Source of the DNA: Variovorax davisae | GTDB taxonomy: Bacteria; Pseudomonadota; Gammaproteobacteria; Burkholderiales; Burkholderiaceae_C | Assembly: GCF_030316845.1 (NCBI RefSeq) | Contig: NZ_JASZYS010000001.1 | Location: 372,001-436,000 of the forward strand | DNA length: 64,000 nucleotides | Direction: 5' to 3' | Part shown: positions 36,168 to 43,916 of the stretch, in pieces | Numbering within the stretch: the stretch's first letter is position 1 | Layout of the letters: each line of letters opens with the position of its first letter | Translations under genes and position numbers: made by a program | Notes under the pieces: model-generated | Database searches by the model: none | The model's input: the letters and a program-made list of their open reading frames with translations, nothing else | Told to the model about the DNA's origin: nothing

Positions 36168-38051
36168 TCAGACCGTCGAGGGCTCCTCGACCGCACCGCT
36201 CTCCTGGTCGTCGTCCTCGTCGTTGCCGTCGCCGAGGAAGCCACCGCTCTGGTGCGCCCACAGCCGGGCATAGAGGCCGCCGCGGGCCAGCAGCGTCTTG
36301 TGGTCGCCTTCCTCCACCACCCGGCCCTGGTCGAGCACGATCAGCCGGTCCATCGCCGCGATGGTCGACAGCCGGTGCGCGATCGCGATCACCGTCTTGC
36401 CTTCCATCAGCCGGTAGAGGCTGGCCTGGATCGCCGCCTCGACCTCGGAGTCGAGCGCGCTGGTGGCCTCGTCGAGCAGCAGGATCGGCGCGTCCTTGAG
36501 CATCACCCGGGCGATCGCGATGCGCTGGCGCTGGCCGCCCGACAGCTTCACGCCGCGTTCGCCCACGTGGGCCTGGTAGCCGCGCCGGCCGCTGGCGTCG
36601 CCCAGCGTCTGGATGAACTCGTGCGCCTCGGCGCGCTCGGCGGCGGCGCGGATCGCGATCTCGCCGGCATCGGGCCGGCCATAGGCGATGTTGTCGGCCA
36701 CCGAGCGGTGCATCAGCGAGGTGTCCTGCGTCACCATGCCGATGTGGGCGCGCAGGCTGTCCTGGGTGACGTGGGCGATGTCCTGGCCGTCGACCAGGAT
36801 GCGGCCGCTGTCGAGGTCATGGAAGCGCAGCAGCAGGTTCACCAGCGTCGACTTGCCGGCGCCGGAGCGGCCGACCAAGCCGATCTTCTCGCCCGGCGCG
36901 ACCGTGAGCGTCAGGTCGTCGATGACGCGGCGGCCCGCATCGGCGTAGCGGAAGCTGGCATGCTCGAAGCGCACTTCGCCGCGCGGGACTTCCAGCGTCT
37001 TCGCGTCGGCGGCGTCGAGCACCGTGCGCGGGCGCGACAGCGTGTTCATGCCGTCCTGCACGGTGCCGATGTTCTCGAACAGGCTGGTCATCTCCCACAT
37101 GATCCAGTGCGACATGCCCTGCAGGCGCAGCGCCATCGCGGTCGCCGCGGCCACCGCGCCGACGCCGACCGCGCCCTGCGACCAGAGCCACAGCGCGGTG
37201 CCCGCCATGCCGGCGGTCAGGCCCATGCTGAGCGTGTGGTTGACGATCTCGAAGGCGCTCACCAGCCGCATCTGGGCATAGCCGGTGCCCATGAACTCCT
37301 TCATGGCCGAGCGCGCGAAGCCGGCTTCGCGCTGGGTGTGCGAGAACAGCTTGACGGTGGCGATGTTGGTGTAGGCGTCGGTGACGCGGCCGGTCATCGA
37401 GGCCCGCGCATCGGCCTGGGCCTTGCCGACCTTGCCCAGGCGCGGGACGAAGAACACCAGCGAGCCGATGTAGAACGCGAGCCAGACCAGGAAGGGCAGC
37501 ATCAGCTGGCGGTCGAGCACCGCCGCCAGCACGATCATCGTCGCCACGTAGACCACCATGGCGACCAGCACGTCGGCCAGCACGAAGATGGTTTCGCGCA
37601 CCGCCAGCGCGGTCTGCATCACCTTGGCCGTGATGCGGCCGGCGAACTCGTCCTGGTAGAAGGCCATGCTCTGGCCGAGCATCAGGCGGTGGAAGTTCCA
37701 GCGCAGCCGCATCGGCAGGTTGACCGCCAGCGTCTGGTGCTTGACGATGGTCTGCAGGCCCACCACGGCGATGCTCGCCGCCAGCGCGAAGGCCAGCCAC
37801 ATCAGCGTGGTGCCGCGCTCTTCCCACAGCCGTGCCGGCACCTGGCCGCCGAGCCAGTCGACGATGCGCCCGAGCATCGCGAACAGCAGCGCCTCGAAGG
37901 CCGACATCGCGGCCGTCAGCAGCGCCATCGCGGCGATCTTGCCGCGCAGGCCCTGGGTGCAGGCCCACAGGAAGGCGAGGAGGCCGCGCGGCGGCAATTC
38001 GGGTTCGGCGGCGGGGTAGGCGGGAAGCAGTTTTTCGAAGAAGCGGAACAA
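36168..38051 (-). CDS. ABC transporter, fused permease and ATPase (MsbA/multidrug exporter type)
   Basis: The protein has about 627 residues. A six-helix ABC exporter membrane domain is followed by the ATPase domain: Walker A GRSGAGKST, signature LSGGQRQR, Walker B ILLLDEATSALDSEVEAAIQ and the H-loop in AIAHRLSTIA. The start is taken as TTG (38051), giving FRFFEKLLPAYP as the common N-terminus, with GGAG upstream. A GTG at 38078 adds nine residues. The acidic C-terminal tail (GNDEDDDQESGAVEE) is unusual. It works as a homodimer or with a partner; the substrate is not clear. Confidence 0.88.
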   Translation of the reverse strand: MFRFFEKLLPAYPAAEPELPPRGLLAFLWACTQGLRGKIAAMALLTAAMSAFEALLFAMLGRIVDWLGGQVPARLWEERGTTLMWLAFALAASIAVVGLQTIVKHQTLAVNLPMRLRWNFHRLMLGQSMAFYQDEFAGRITAKVMQTALAVRETIFVLADVLVAMVVYVATMIVLAAVLDRQLMLPFLVWLAFYIGSLVFFVPRLGKVGKAQADARASMTGRVTDAYTNIATVKLFSHTQREAGFARSAMKEFMGTGYAQMRLVSAFEIVNHTLSMGLTAGMAGTALWLWSQGAVGVGAVAAATAMALRLQGMSHWIMWEMTSLFENIGTVQDGMNTLSRPRTVLDAADAKTLEVPRGEVRFEHASFRYADAGRRVIDDLTLTVAPGEKIGLVGRSGAGKSTLVNLLLRFHDLDSGRILVDGQDIAHVTQDSLRAHIGMVTQDTSLMHRSVADNIAYGRPDAGEIAIRAAAERAEAHEFIQTLGDASGRRGYQAHVGERGVKLSGGQRQRIAIARVMLKDAPILLLDEATSALDSEVEAAIQASLYRLMEGKTVIAIAHRLSTIAAMDRLIVLDQGRVVEEGDHKTLLARGGLYARLWAHQSGGFLGDGNDEDDDQESGAVEEPSTV

Positions 38052-38119
38052 GGCGGACGGTCTCCAGTGAGGCGTCACTGTAGCGGCGGCCACGGGGCTG
38101 CGCGCACGAAAGGGATTTG

Positions 38120-39013
38120 TCAGGCGACGGCGGCGCCCAGCCGCTCGCCGAGGAAGTCGATGAAGCTGCGCAGCTTGGGCGCCATGTACTGCCGGCTGGT
38201 GTAGACCGCGAACAAGGTCACCGCCGGGGCCTTGAAGTCCGGCACCAGCCGCACCAGCCGGCCCTGCGCCAGGTCGTCGTCGATCAGCCATTCGGGCAGG
38301 AAGGCCATGCCGATGCCGGCGCGCACCGCGTGCAGGGTCAAGGTGGTGTCGTCGGACTTCATCACCGGCTGCAGCCGCAGCGGCGCCTGGCGGCCCTTGC
38401 CGTCCTTGAGCGCCAGGCCTTCGATGCTGACGTAGCTCGGCACGATGGCGTCGAGCTTCGCCAGGTCGGCCGGCAGCCGCGGCAGGCCGGCGCGGGCGAT
38501 GCAGGCGGGCGCGGCCACCAGGTGGAACTGAAGGGTGCACAGCGGCCGGGCGATCAGCGCCGGCGAGAGTTCCTGCGTGGCGCGCAGCGCGAGGTCGTAG
38601 CCGTCGGCCGCGAGATCGACCTTGCGATTTTCCAGGTGCAGGTCGACCAGCACCTCCGGAAAGCGCTCACGGTAGCCGGCCAGCACGGCGGCGAAGCGCG
38701 GCGTGGCGCACCACACGGGCGCGCTGACCTTGAGCTGGCCGCGCGGTGCTTCGTTCTTCCGGCCGATCGCGTTCTCGGCGGCGTCGAGCAGGTCGAGCGC
38801 ACGGCGGCTCTGCTCGTACCAGGCCTGGCCCGCCTCGGTCAGGCTCAGGTGCCGGCTCGAGCGATGCAGCAGGCGGGCGCCGAGCGATTTCTCGAGCTGC
38901 GCCACATGCTTGCTGGCCATGGGGGCCGAGATGGCGAGGCGCTCGGCAGCGGCGACGAAGCTGCCCGACTCCACCACCTCCCTGAAGACCCGCAAACCGG
39001 TCAGGCGGTCCAT
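38120..39013 (-). CDS. LysR-family transcriptional regulator
   Basis: The 297-residue protein has an N-terminal HTH (LRVFREVVESGSFVAAAERL, then SAPMASKHVAQLEKSLG and LLHRSSRHLSLTEAG), followed by the CrgA-like effector domain LKVSAPVWCATPRFAAVLAGY. It is divergent from the LigB-type dioxygenase, with 93 bp between starts. Two matching operator-like palindromes lie in that gap. It probably controls the dioxygenase and hydrolase genes and itself. Confidence 0.93.
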   Translation of the reverse strand: MDRLTGLRVFREVVESGSFVAAAERLAISAPMASKHVAQLEKSLGARLLHRSSRHLSLTEAGQAWYEQSRRALDLLDAAENAIGRKNEAPRGQLKVSAPVWCATPRFAAVLAGYRERFPEVLVDLHLENRKVDLAADGYDLALRATQELSPALIARPLCTLQFHLVAAPACIARAGLPRLPADLAKLDAIVPSYVSIEGLALKDGKGRQAPLRLQPVMKSDDTTLTLHAVRAGIGMAFLPEWLIDDDLAQGRLVRLVPDFKAPAVTLFAVYTSRQYMAPKLRSFIDFLGERLGAAVA

Positions 39014-39018
39014 TTGAT

Positions 39019-39037
39019 GATTTCCTCCTGGGAAACG
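39019..39037. promoter_or_regulatory. Operator-like palindrome, copy 1
   Basis: GATTTCC TCCTG GGAAACG has a good inverted repeat (6 of 7 matches at the arms) and lies directly upstream of the LysR start. It is a sibling of the perfect copy at 39060-39078. Its arms overlap the regulator's ribosome-binding region, which suggests autorepression. Confidence 0.5.
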
Positions 39038-39059
39038 AATCGATGAATCCTAGCCTATC

Positions 39060-39078
39060 GATTTCCTGAAGGGAAATC
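39060..39078. promoter_or_regulatory. Operator-like palindrome, copy 2 (perfect arms)
   Basis: GATTTCC TGAAG GGAAATC has perfect 7-bp arms around a 5-bp centre. The centre is 41 bp from that of copy 1, close to four helical turns, so the two sites face the same side of the DNA, which suits a LysR tetramer. It sits 29 bp before the dioxygenase start. Confidence 0.55.
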
Positions 39079-39106
39079 TCTAGACTTGGCTTCCAAGGAG
39101 CCTTCC

Positions 39107-39928
39107 ATGACCACGACTTCCAGATTGCCCACCTATTTCATCTCGCACGGCGGCGGCCCCTGGCCGTGGATGAAGAAGGAAATGGGCGCCACCTACGCCA
39201 GGCTCGAAGCCTCATTGGCCGACATGCCGCGCCAGATCGGCCGCACGCCGGCCGCGATCCTGATGGTGTCCGCCCATTGGGAAGAGCCCGCCTTCACCGT
39301 GATGGGCAGCCCGCGCCCGCCGATGATCTACGACTACGGCGGCTTCCCGGCCCACACCTACCAGGTGCACTACGACGCGCCCGGTTCGCCCGAGCTGGCG
39401 CGCCGCGTGCAGTCGCTGCTCGAGGCGGCGGGACTGCCGGCGGCGTTCGATGGCGAGCGCGGCTTCGACCACGGCACCTTCTCGCCGATGGCGGCGATCT
39501 ACCCGAAGGCCGAAGTGCCGGTGGTGCAGCTGTCGCTGCGGCGCGGGCTCGATCCGGCCGAGCACATCGCGCTGGGCCGGGCGATAGCGCCGTTGCGCGA
39601 CGAGAACGTGCTGATCGTCGGCAGCGGCCTGAGCTATCACAACCTGCGCAATTTCGGTCCGCAGGCGCGCGACGTCTCGAAGGCCTTCGACGACTGGCTC
39701 GACGAGGCGGTGGTCGATGCGGCGCCCGGCGAGCGCGTCGAGCGCCTGCTGCACTGGGCGGCGGCGCCGGCGGCCCGGATCGCCCATCCGCGCGAGGAGC
39801 ACCTGATCCCGCTGATGGTCGCGGTCGGCGCGGCCGAGGGCGAGGCCGGCGAGCGCGTCTATCACGAGGATGCGTTCATGGGCGGGATCTCGGTGTCGAG
39901 CTTCCGTTTCGGGTCGGCTTCCGCCTGA
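39107..39928 (+). CDS. LigB-type class III extradiol dioxygenase (DODA-like)
   Basis: The 273-residue enzyme has the expected metal and catalytic residues: FISHGGGPWPW (His), VSAHWEEPAFT (His, Glu), FDHGTFSPMAAIYP (His) and HPREEHLIPLMVA (His). It opens aromatic or cyclised catechol rings with O2. AAGGAG precedes the ATG at 39107. The hydrolase gene starts 20 bp later on the same strand. Its regulator is the divergent LysR gene. The natural substrate is unknown; close relatives act on DOPA-like catechols or polyphenols. Confidence 0.88.
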   Translation: MTTTSRLPTYFISHGGGPWPWMKKEMGATYARLEASLADMPRQIGRTPAAILMVSAHWEEPAFTVMGSPRPPMIYDYGGFPAHTYQVHYDAPGSPELARRVQSLLEAAGLPAAFDGERGFDHGTFSPMAAIYPKAEVPVVQLSLRRGLDPAEHIALGRAIAPLRDENVLIVGSGLSYHNLRNFGPQARDVSKAFDDWLDEAVVDAAPGERVERLLHWAAAPAARIAHPREEHLIPLMVAVGAAEGEAGERVYHEDAFMGGISVSSFRFGSASA

Positions 39929-39948
39929 GCCCGCGGCACAATGCGGCG

Positions 39949-40827
39949 GTGCCCTATTTCTCGACCTTCGATCCCCAGGCCGAAGCCGGTGCGCTCGACC
40001 TGATCGCGCGCATCGATGCGCTGGCCACCCTCCACGACGTCGAGCACGATGGCCTGCGCGTGCGCTGGCGCCGCTTCGGCAGCGACAGCTCGCGGCCTCC
40101 GCTGGTGCTGCTGCACGGCGGCCATGGCAGCTGGATGCACTGGCTGCGCAACGTCGAGGCGCTGGCGGCCTCGCGCACGCTGTGGCTGCCCGACCTGCCG
40201 GGCTTCAACGAATCCGATGCGCCGCCGGCGCCGCGGGCGGGCCAGGCGGCGGTCGACCCTTTGCTGGACCTGCTTTCGGCGACGCTCGACCGCCTGATCG
40301 GTGCCGGGACCGAGGTCGATCTGGGCGGCTTCTCGTTCGGCGGCCTGGTGGCCGCCAAGTTCGGCCAGCGCCGGGGCCACATCCGGCGCATGGTGCTCGT
40401 GGGCAGCGGCGGCCACGGCACGCTGCGGCGCATGACGGTCGAGATGATCAACTGGCGCGCCGCCGAGGACCGCGACCAGGAGCGTGCCGCGCTGCTGCAC
40501 AACCTGGCGGCGCTGATGCTGCATGACAAGTCGGCCATCGACGCGCTGGCTTTCGCGATCCACGACATCTCCTGCCATGGCACCCGCTTTCGCAGCAAGG
40601 AGGTCTCGCTGTCTGGCGGACTGCAGGCCGCGCTCGACGCGATCGGCGGGCCGCAGCTGCTGCTGTGGGGCGAGCATGACGTCACGGCCGATTCGCGGCC
40701 CCTGGTGGCACAGCTCGCGGCAGGACATCCGCTGCGCGAAGGCGTGGTGATCGACGGTGCCGGGCATTGGGTGCAGTTCGAGCGGGCCGGCGAGTTCAAC
40801 GCGGCGCTGCTGCGCTTCCTGGATTAG
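39949..40827 (+). CDS. Alpha/beta hydrolase
   Basis: The 292-residue enzyme begins at a GTG. The nucleophile elbow is GGFSFGGLVAAKFGQ (Ser in GFSFGG), the oxyanion region is VLLHGGHGSWMHW, the acid is in LLLWGEHDVTAD and the catalytic His in IDGAGHWVQFE. Members of this subgroup hydrolyse C-C or ester bonds in ring-cleavage products, which fits the dioxygenase 20 bp upstream. Its stop overlaps the stop of the convergent aldo/keto reductase gene by 4 bp. Confidence 0.85.
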   Translation: MPYFSTFDPQAEAGALDLIARIDALATLHDVEHDGLRVRWRRFGSDSSRPPLVLLHGGHGSWMHWLRNVEALAASRTLWLPDLPGFNESDAPPAPRAGQAAVDPLLDLLSATLDRLIGAGTEVDLGGFSFGGLVAAKFGQRRGHIRRMVLVGSGGHGTLRRMTVEMINWRAAEDRDQERAALLHNLAALMLHDKSAIDALAFAIHDISCHGTRFRSKEVSLSGGLQAALDAIGGPQLLLWGEHDVTADSRPLVAQLAAGHPLREGVVIDGAGHWVQFERAGEFNAALLRFLD

Positions 40828-41759
40828 GACGACACCGACGCCGCATGGCGCCGCCAGAAGTCGGCGTCCGGAAACGCGCCCGCGCCGGCCGCCGCGTTGT
40901 CCGCCATGTGCTCGGGCCGGCTGGTGCCGGGAATGGTGCAGGTCACGGCCGGATGGCTCAGCACGAACTTGATCAGCACCTGGGCCCAGCTGCTGCAGCC
41001 GATCTCGGCGGCCCAGGCGGGCAGGGGCTTGTCGCGCAGCCGGCGCAGCAGGCCCCCGCCGCCGAAAGGCATGTTGACGATCACGGCCGCGCCGCGCTCG
41101 GCCGCCAGCGGCAGCAGGCGCTGGGCGGCTTCGGGCGCATCGAGCGAATAGTTGATCTGCAGGAAGTCGAGCTTCTCGGCGCGCAGCACGGCCTCGACCT
41201 CGGCATGGGCCGAGGCCGTGTAGTGCGTGATGCCGATGTAGCGCACGCGGCCCTTCTCCTTCCAGCCGCGCAGGGTCTTGAGATGGACGCGCCAGTCGAC
41301 CAGGTTGTGCACCTGCATCAGGTCGATGCGCTCGGTGCGCAGGCGCTGGAAGGACTGCTCCATCTGCGCGATGCCGGCCTCGCGGCCGGAGGTCCAGACC
41401 TTGGTGGCAATGAAGGCCTTGACGCGCTGGGGCGAGGCGGCCAGCAGGTCGCCGGTCACGGCCTCGGAGCGGCCGTACATCGGCGAGCTGTCGAGCACCG
41501 AGCCGCCGGCGGCGAACAGCGCCTCGATGACGCCGGGCAGCCGCTGGTATTCGGCGCTGCCGGGCGCGACGTCGAAGCCGATCCAGGTGCCGCAGCCGAC
41601 GACGGGCAGGGCTTCGCGGGTGCTGGGGATGGGGCGGGTGTTCATGCGCTGGACTCCCGGGGGCTGGGCTGAGGCGGCTCCTGGCCAGGCGGCGCACAGC
41701 GAGAGCGCCGCGCCGAGGCGAAGCAGCGCGCCGCGGGTGAGGACGGGGGAAGAAGCCAC
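40824..41759 (-). CDS. Aldo/keto reductase with N-terminal signal peptide
   Basis: The 311-residue protein starts at a GTG and has a signal (VLTRGALLRLGAALSLCAAW, then PGAASAQPP) ahead of an AKR core. The catalytic Tyr is in VLDSSPMYGRSEAVTG, the Lys in FIATKVWTSG, and the region IDLMQVHNLVDW carries the His. The cofactor segment TCTIPGTSRPEHM is present. Most AKRs are cytosolic; export would place it in the periplasm, where NADPH is scarce, so the signal is worth checking. It is convergent with the hydrolase gene. Confidence 0.8.
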   Translation of the reverse strand: MASSPVLTRGALLRLGAALSLCAAWPGAASAQPPGVQRMNTRPIPSTREALPVVGCGTWIGFDVAPGSAEYQRLPGVIEALFAAGGSVLDSSPMYGRSEAVTGDLLAASPQRVKAFIATKVWTSGREAGIAQMEQSFQRLRTERIDLMQVHNLVDWRVHLKTLRGWKEKGRVRYIGITHYTASAHAEVEAVLRAEKLDFLQINYSLDAPEAAQRLLPLAAERGAAVIVNMPFGGGGLLRRLRDKPLPAWAAEIGCSSWAQVLIKFVLSHPAVTCTIPGTSRPEHMADNAAAGAGAFPDADFWRRHAASVSS

Positions 41760-41806
41760 ACCGGACTATGCACTCCTTACAAAAAATCCTTCCATGACGC
41801 AGAGAA

Positions 41807-41825
41807 TACTGTATAAAAATACAGT
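41807..41825 (+). promoter_or_regulatory. LexA box (SOS operator) of imuA-imuB-dnaE2
   Basis: The CTGT-N8-ACAG core (CTGTATAAAAATACAG, 41809-41824) with flanking TA and T is a near-perfect match to the Gram-negative LexA operator. It lies 15 bp before the imuA start codon. The surrounding sequence is A/T-rich, so the promoter probably overlaps it. Confidence 0.9.
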
Positions 41826-41839
41826 CTTCTCGATCCATC

Positions 41840-42637
41840 ATGGGCCTCCCTTCTCTCGACCCTTTCTCCTCCTCCGCGCGCCACAAGGTCTGGCGTGCGG
41901 ACGAGTTGGGCCTGGCCGATGCACAGGTCATCGGCACCGGCCATGCCGCGCTCGACGCCCAACTGCCCGGCGGCGGCTGGCCGGTCGGGGCCATGACCGA
42001 ACTGCTGCAGTCGGCGCCCGAGGCGCATGCGTGGCAACTGCTGCTGCCCGCCCTGGCGCAGGCCGTTCAGGGCGGTACCGGCCCGGTGGTGCTGATTGGC
42101 GCACCGCACGAACCCTTCGGTCCCTCGCTGGCGGCCGCGGGCCTGCCGATCGAGGCACTGCTGTGGGTGCGCAGCGAGGCGCCCGCCGCCCGGCTCTGGG
42201 CCTGCGAACAGGCGCTGCGCTGCGCCGACGTGGCCGCCGTGCTGGCCTGGCTGCCGCAGGCGCGGGTGGGCGAATTGCGGCGGCTGCAGCTGGCGGCGGC
42301 GCAGCACGAGTCGCTGCTGTTCGTGTTCCGGCCGGCGAGCGCGGCGGCGTCCACCTCGCCGGCGCGCCTGCGGCTGCAACTGATGGCCTGCGAGGACGAC
42401 CGGACGCAGATCGATGTCCACATCCTCAAGCGCCGCGGTCCGCCGCTGGCCTCGCCGATCCAGCTGCCGGCGCGCAGCCGGCGCATGACGGCGCTGCTGG
42501 CCGCGAACCAGTTGCGGCGCAAGCTGCTGCGGCAACAAGAAGGCGTGGGGCAGGCCGGCGAAGGTGCGACGGTGGTGCGCCTCGAGATTTTTTCAGGAAA
42601 ACGGCATGCACTGGATCGCATTGCATTGGCCGCCTGA
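41840..42637 (+). CDS. imuA: Translesion synthesis-associated protein ImuA
   Basis: The 265-residue protein is the SulA/RecA-like first member of the SOS mutagenesis cassette. It begins LDPFSSSARHKVWRADELGL and has the RecA-like core LDAQLPGGGWPVGAMTELLQ. A Walker-A-like segment is degenerate, as is usual for ImuA. It has been shown in other bacteria to bind DNA and partner the other two proteins. It follows the LexA box directly. Its 3' end overlaps the imuB start by 32 bp, which fits coupled translation. Confidence 0.92.
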   Translation: MGLPSLDPFSSSARHKVWRADELGLADAQVIGTGHAALDAQLPGGGWPVGAMTELLQSAPEAHAWQLLLPALAQAVQGGTGPVVLIGAPHEPFGPSLAAAGLPIEALLWVRSEAPAARLWACEQALRCADVAAVLAWLPQARVGELRRLQLAAAQHESLLFVFRPASAAASTSPARLRLQLMACEDDRTQIDVHILKRRGPPLASPIQLPARSRRMTALLAANQLRRKLLRQQEGVGQAGEGATVVRLEIFSGKRHALDRIALAA

Positions 42638-43916
42638 AGTGCAGCAGCCGTCCGATGAAGCGCTCGGCTGGTGGGCGCTGCAGTTCACGCCGCGCGTCGC
42701 CTGGGTCGACGAGGCCCTGCTGCTCGAGGTGTCGACCTGCGAGCGCCTGTGGGGTGGGCGGCTGGGCCTGATGCGGCAGATCGCCAGCCTCAATCCGGCG
42801 GCGCCGCAGCGTGTGCGGCAGGTGCAGGGCGCGACCAGCCTGGTCGCGCTCGCGCGGCTGCGCATGTTCGCGCGCGGCCAGCAGCCGCCGGTCGACCTGC
42901 CCGCGGGCCTGCCGCTCGACACGCTGAGTGCCGCGCACGAGCACCTCGGCGTGCTGGCGCACCTCGGCTGCCGCACCTGGGGCGAGGTGGCGGCGCTGCC
43001 GCGCGGCGGCCTCACGCGCCGCTTCGGCAAGGAACTGCGCGCGGCGCTCGATGCGGCCTGGGGCCTGGGTCCCGAAAGCCATCGCTGGCTGACGCTGCCC
43101 GACGTGTTCGAGCAGAAGCTGGAGCTGCCCGCGCTGGCCGAGGGCGCCAGCGAGCTCATGTGGTCGGCCAACCGGCTGCTCGCGGCGCTCTCGATCTGGC
43201 TGCGCGCCCGGCAGCGCGGCGCGGTGTCGCTCGAACTGCAATGGACGCTCGACCTCAAGCGCTTCAATGGCGTCGACCTGCCGCCGCACCAGCAGATCGT
43301 GGTGCGCACGGCCGAGCCGACGCAGGACATGGCGCACCTGCGCCGCCTGATGGCCGAGAAACTCGCGCTCACCACGCTGGCCGCACCGGCGAGCTGGCTG
43401 CGCCTGCGCACCCTCGACACCACGCCCTGGGCCGGGGCCAGCACCAGCTTCCTGCCCGAGGACAACCGCAAGGGCGACAAGCTGCACGAGCTGGTCGAGC
43501 GGCTCAGCGCGCGGCTCGGCCCGCAGCAGGTGCTGCGCGCGGTGGCGCAGGCCGATCACCGGCCCGAGCGCCGGCAGTCCTGGCAGCCGGCGCTGCGCAC
43601 GGCGGGCAAGGCAGTGGCTCCATCGCCATCTCCGGCCGATGCGATCTACCCGGCGTGGCTGCTGCCCGAACCCCTGCGCCTCGAGATGGACGGCGAGCGT
43701 CCGTGCTACCGCGGACCGCTGCGCAAGCTGATCGGGCCCCAGCGGGTCGAGGCCGGCTGGTGGGGCGGCGTGGGGGAGGGCGGCCGGCCCGCGGTGCGCG
43801 ACTACTACGTCGCCGAGAGCCCCGAAGCCGGACTGGTCTGGATCTTCCGCGAGCGCCCGACCGCCTGCTTTTCAGAGGGCGAGGTGCACTGGTACCTCCA
43901 AGGCCTCTATGCCTGA
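42606..43916 (+). CDS. imuB: ImuB, Y-family polymerase-like protein (catalytically inactive type)
   Basis: The 436-residue protein resembles the Y-family fold but lacks the metal-binding acidic residues of active polymerases at its N-terminus (MHWIALHWPPEVQ). It has the ImuB hub features: a DEALLLEVSTCERLWGG segment, the HhH region LAHLGCRTWGEVAALPRGGL and a LQWTLDLKRFNGVDL core. ImuB binds the sliding clamp and links ImuA and DnaE2. It overlaps imuA (32 bp) and dnaE2 (8 bp). Family members without catalytic residues are the norm, so this is not damage. Confidence 0.9.
   Translation: MHWIALHWPPEVQQPSDEALGWWALQFTPRVAWVDEALLLEVSTCERLWGGRLGLMRQIASLNPAAPQRVRQVQGATSLVALARLRMFARGQQPPVDLPAGLPLDTLSAAHEHLGVLAHLGCRTWGEVAALPRGGLTRRFGKELRAALDAAWGLGPESHRWLTLPDVFEQKLELPALAEGASELMWSANRLLAALSIWLRARQRGAVSLELQWTLDLKRFNGVDLPPHQQIVVRTAEPTQDMAHLRRLMAEKLALTTLAAPASWLRLRTLDTTPWAGASTSFLPEDNRKGDKLHELVERLSARLGPQQVLRAVAQADHRPERRQSWQPALRTAGKAVAPSPSPADAIYPAWLLPEPLRLEMDGERPCYRGPLRKLIGPQRVEAGWWGGVGEGGRPAVRDYYVAESPEAGLVWIFRERPTACFSEGEVHWYLQGLYA

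Noticed and set aside
42606..43916. ImuB as a damaged DNA polymerase
   Set aside because: Loss of the N-terminal catalytic acids is the normal state of ImuB; length and neighbours are intact.
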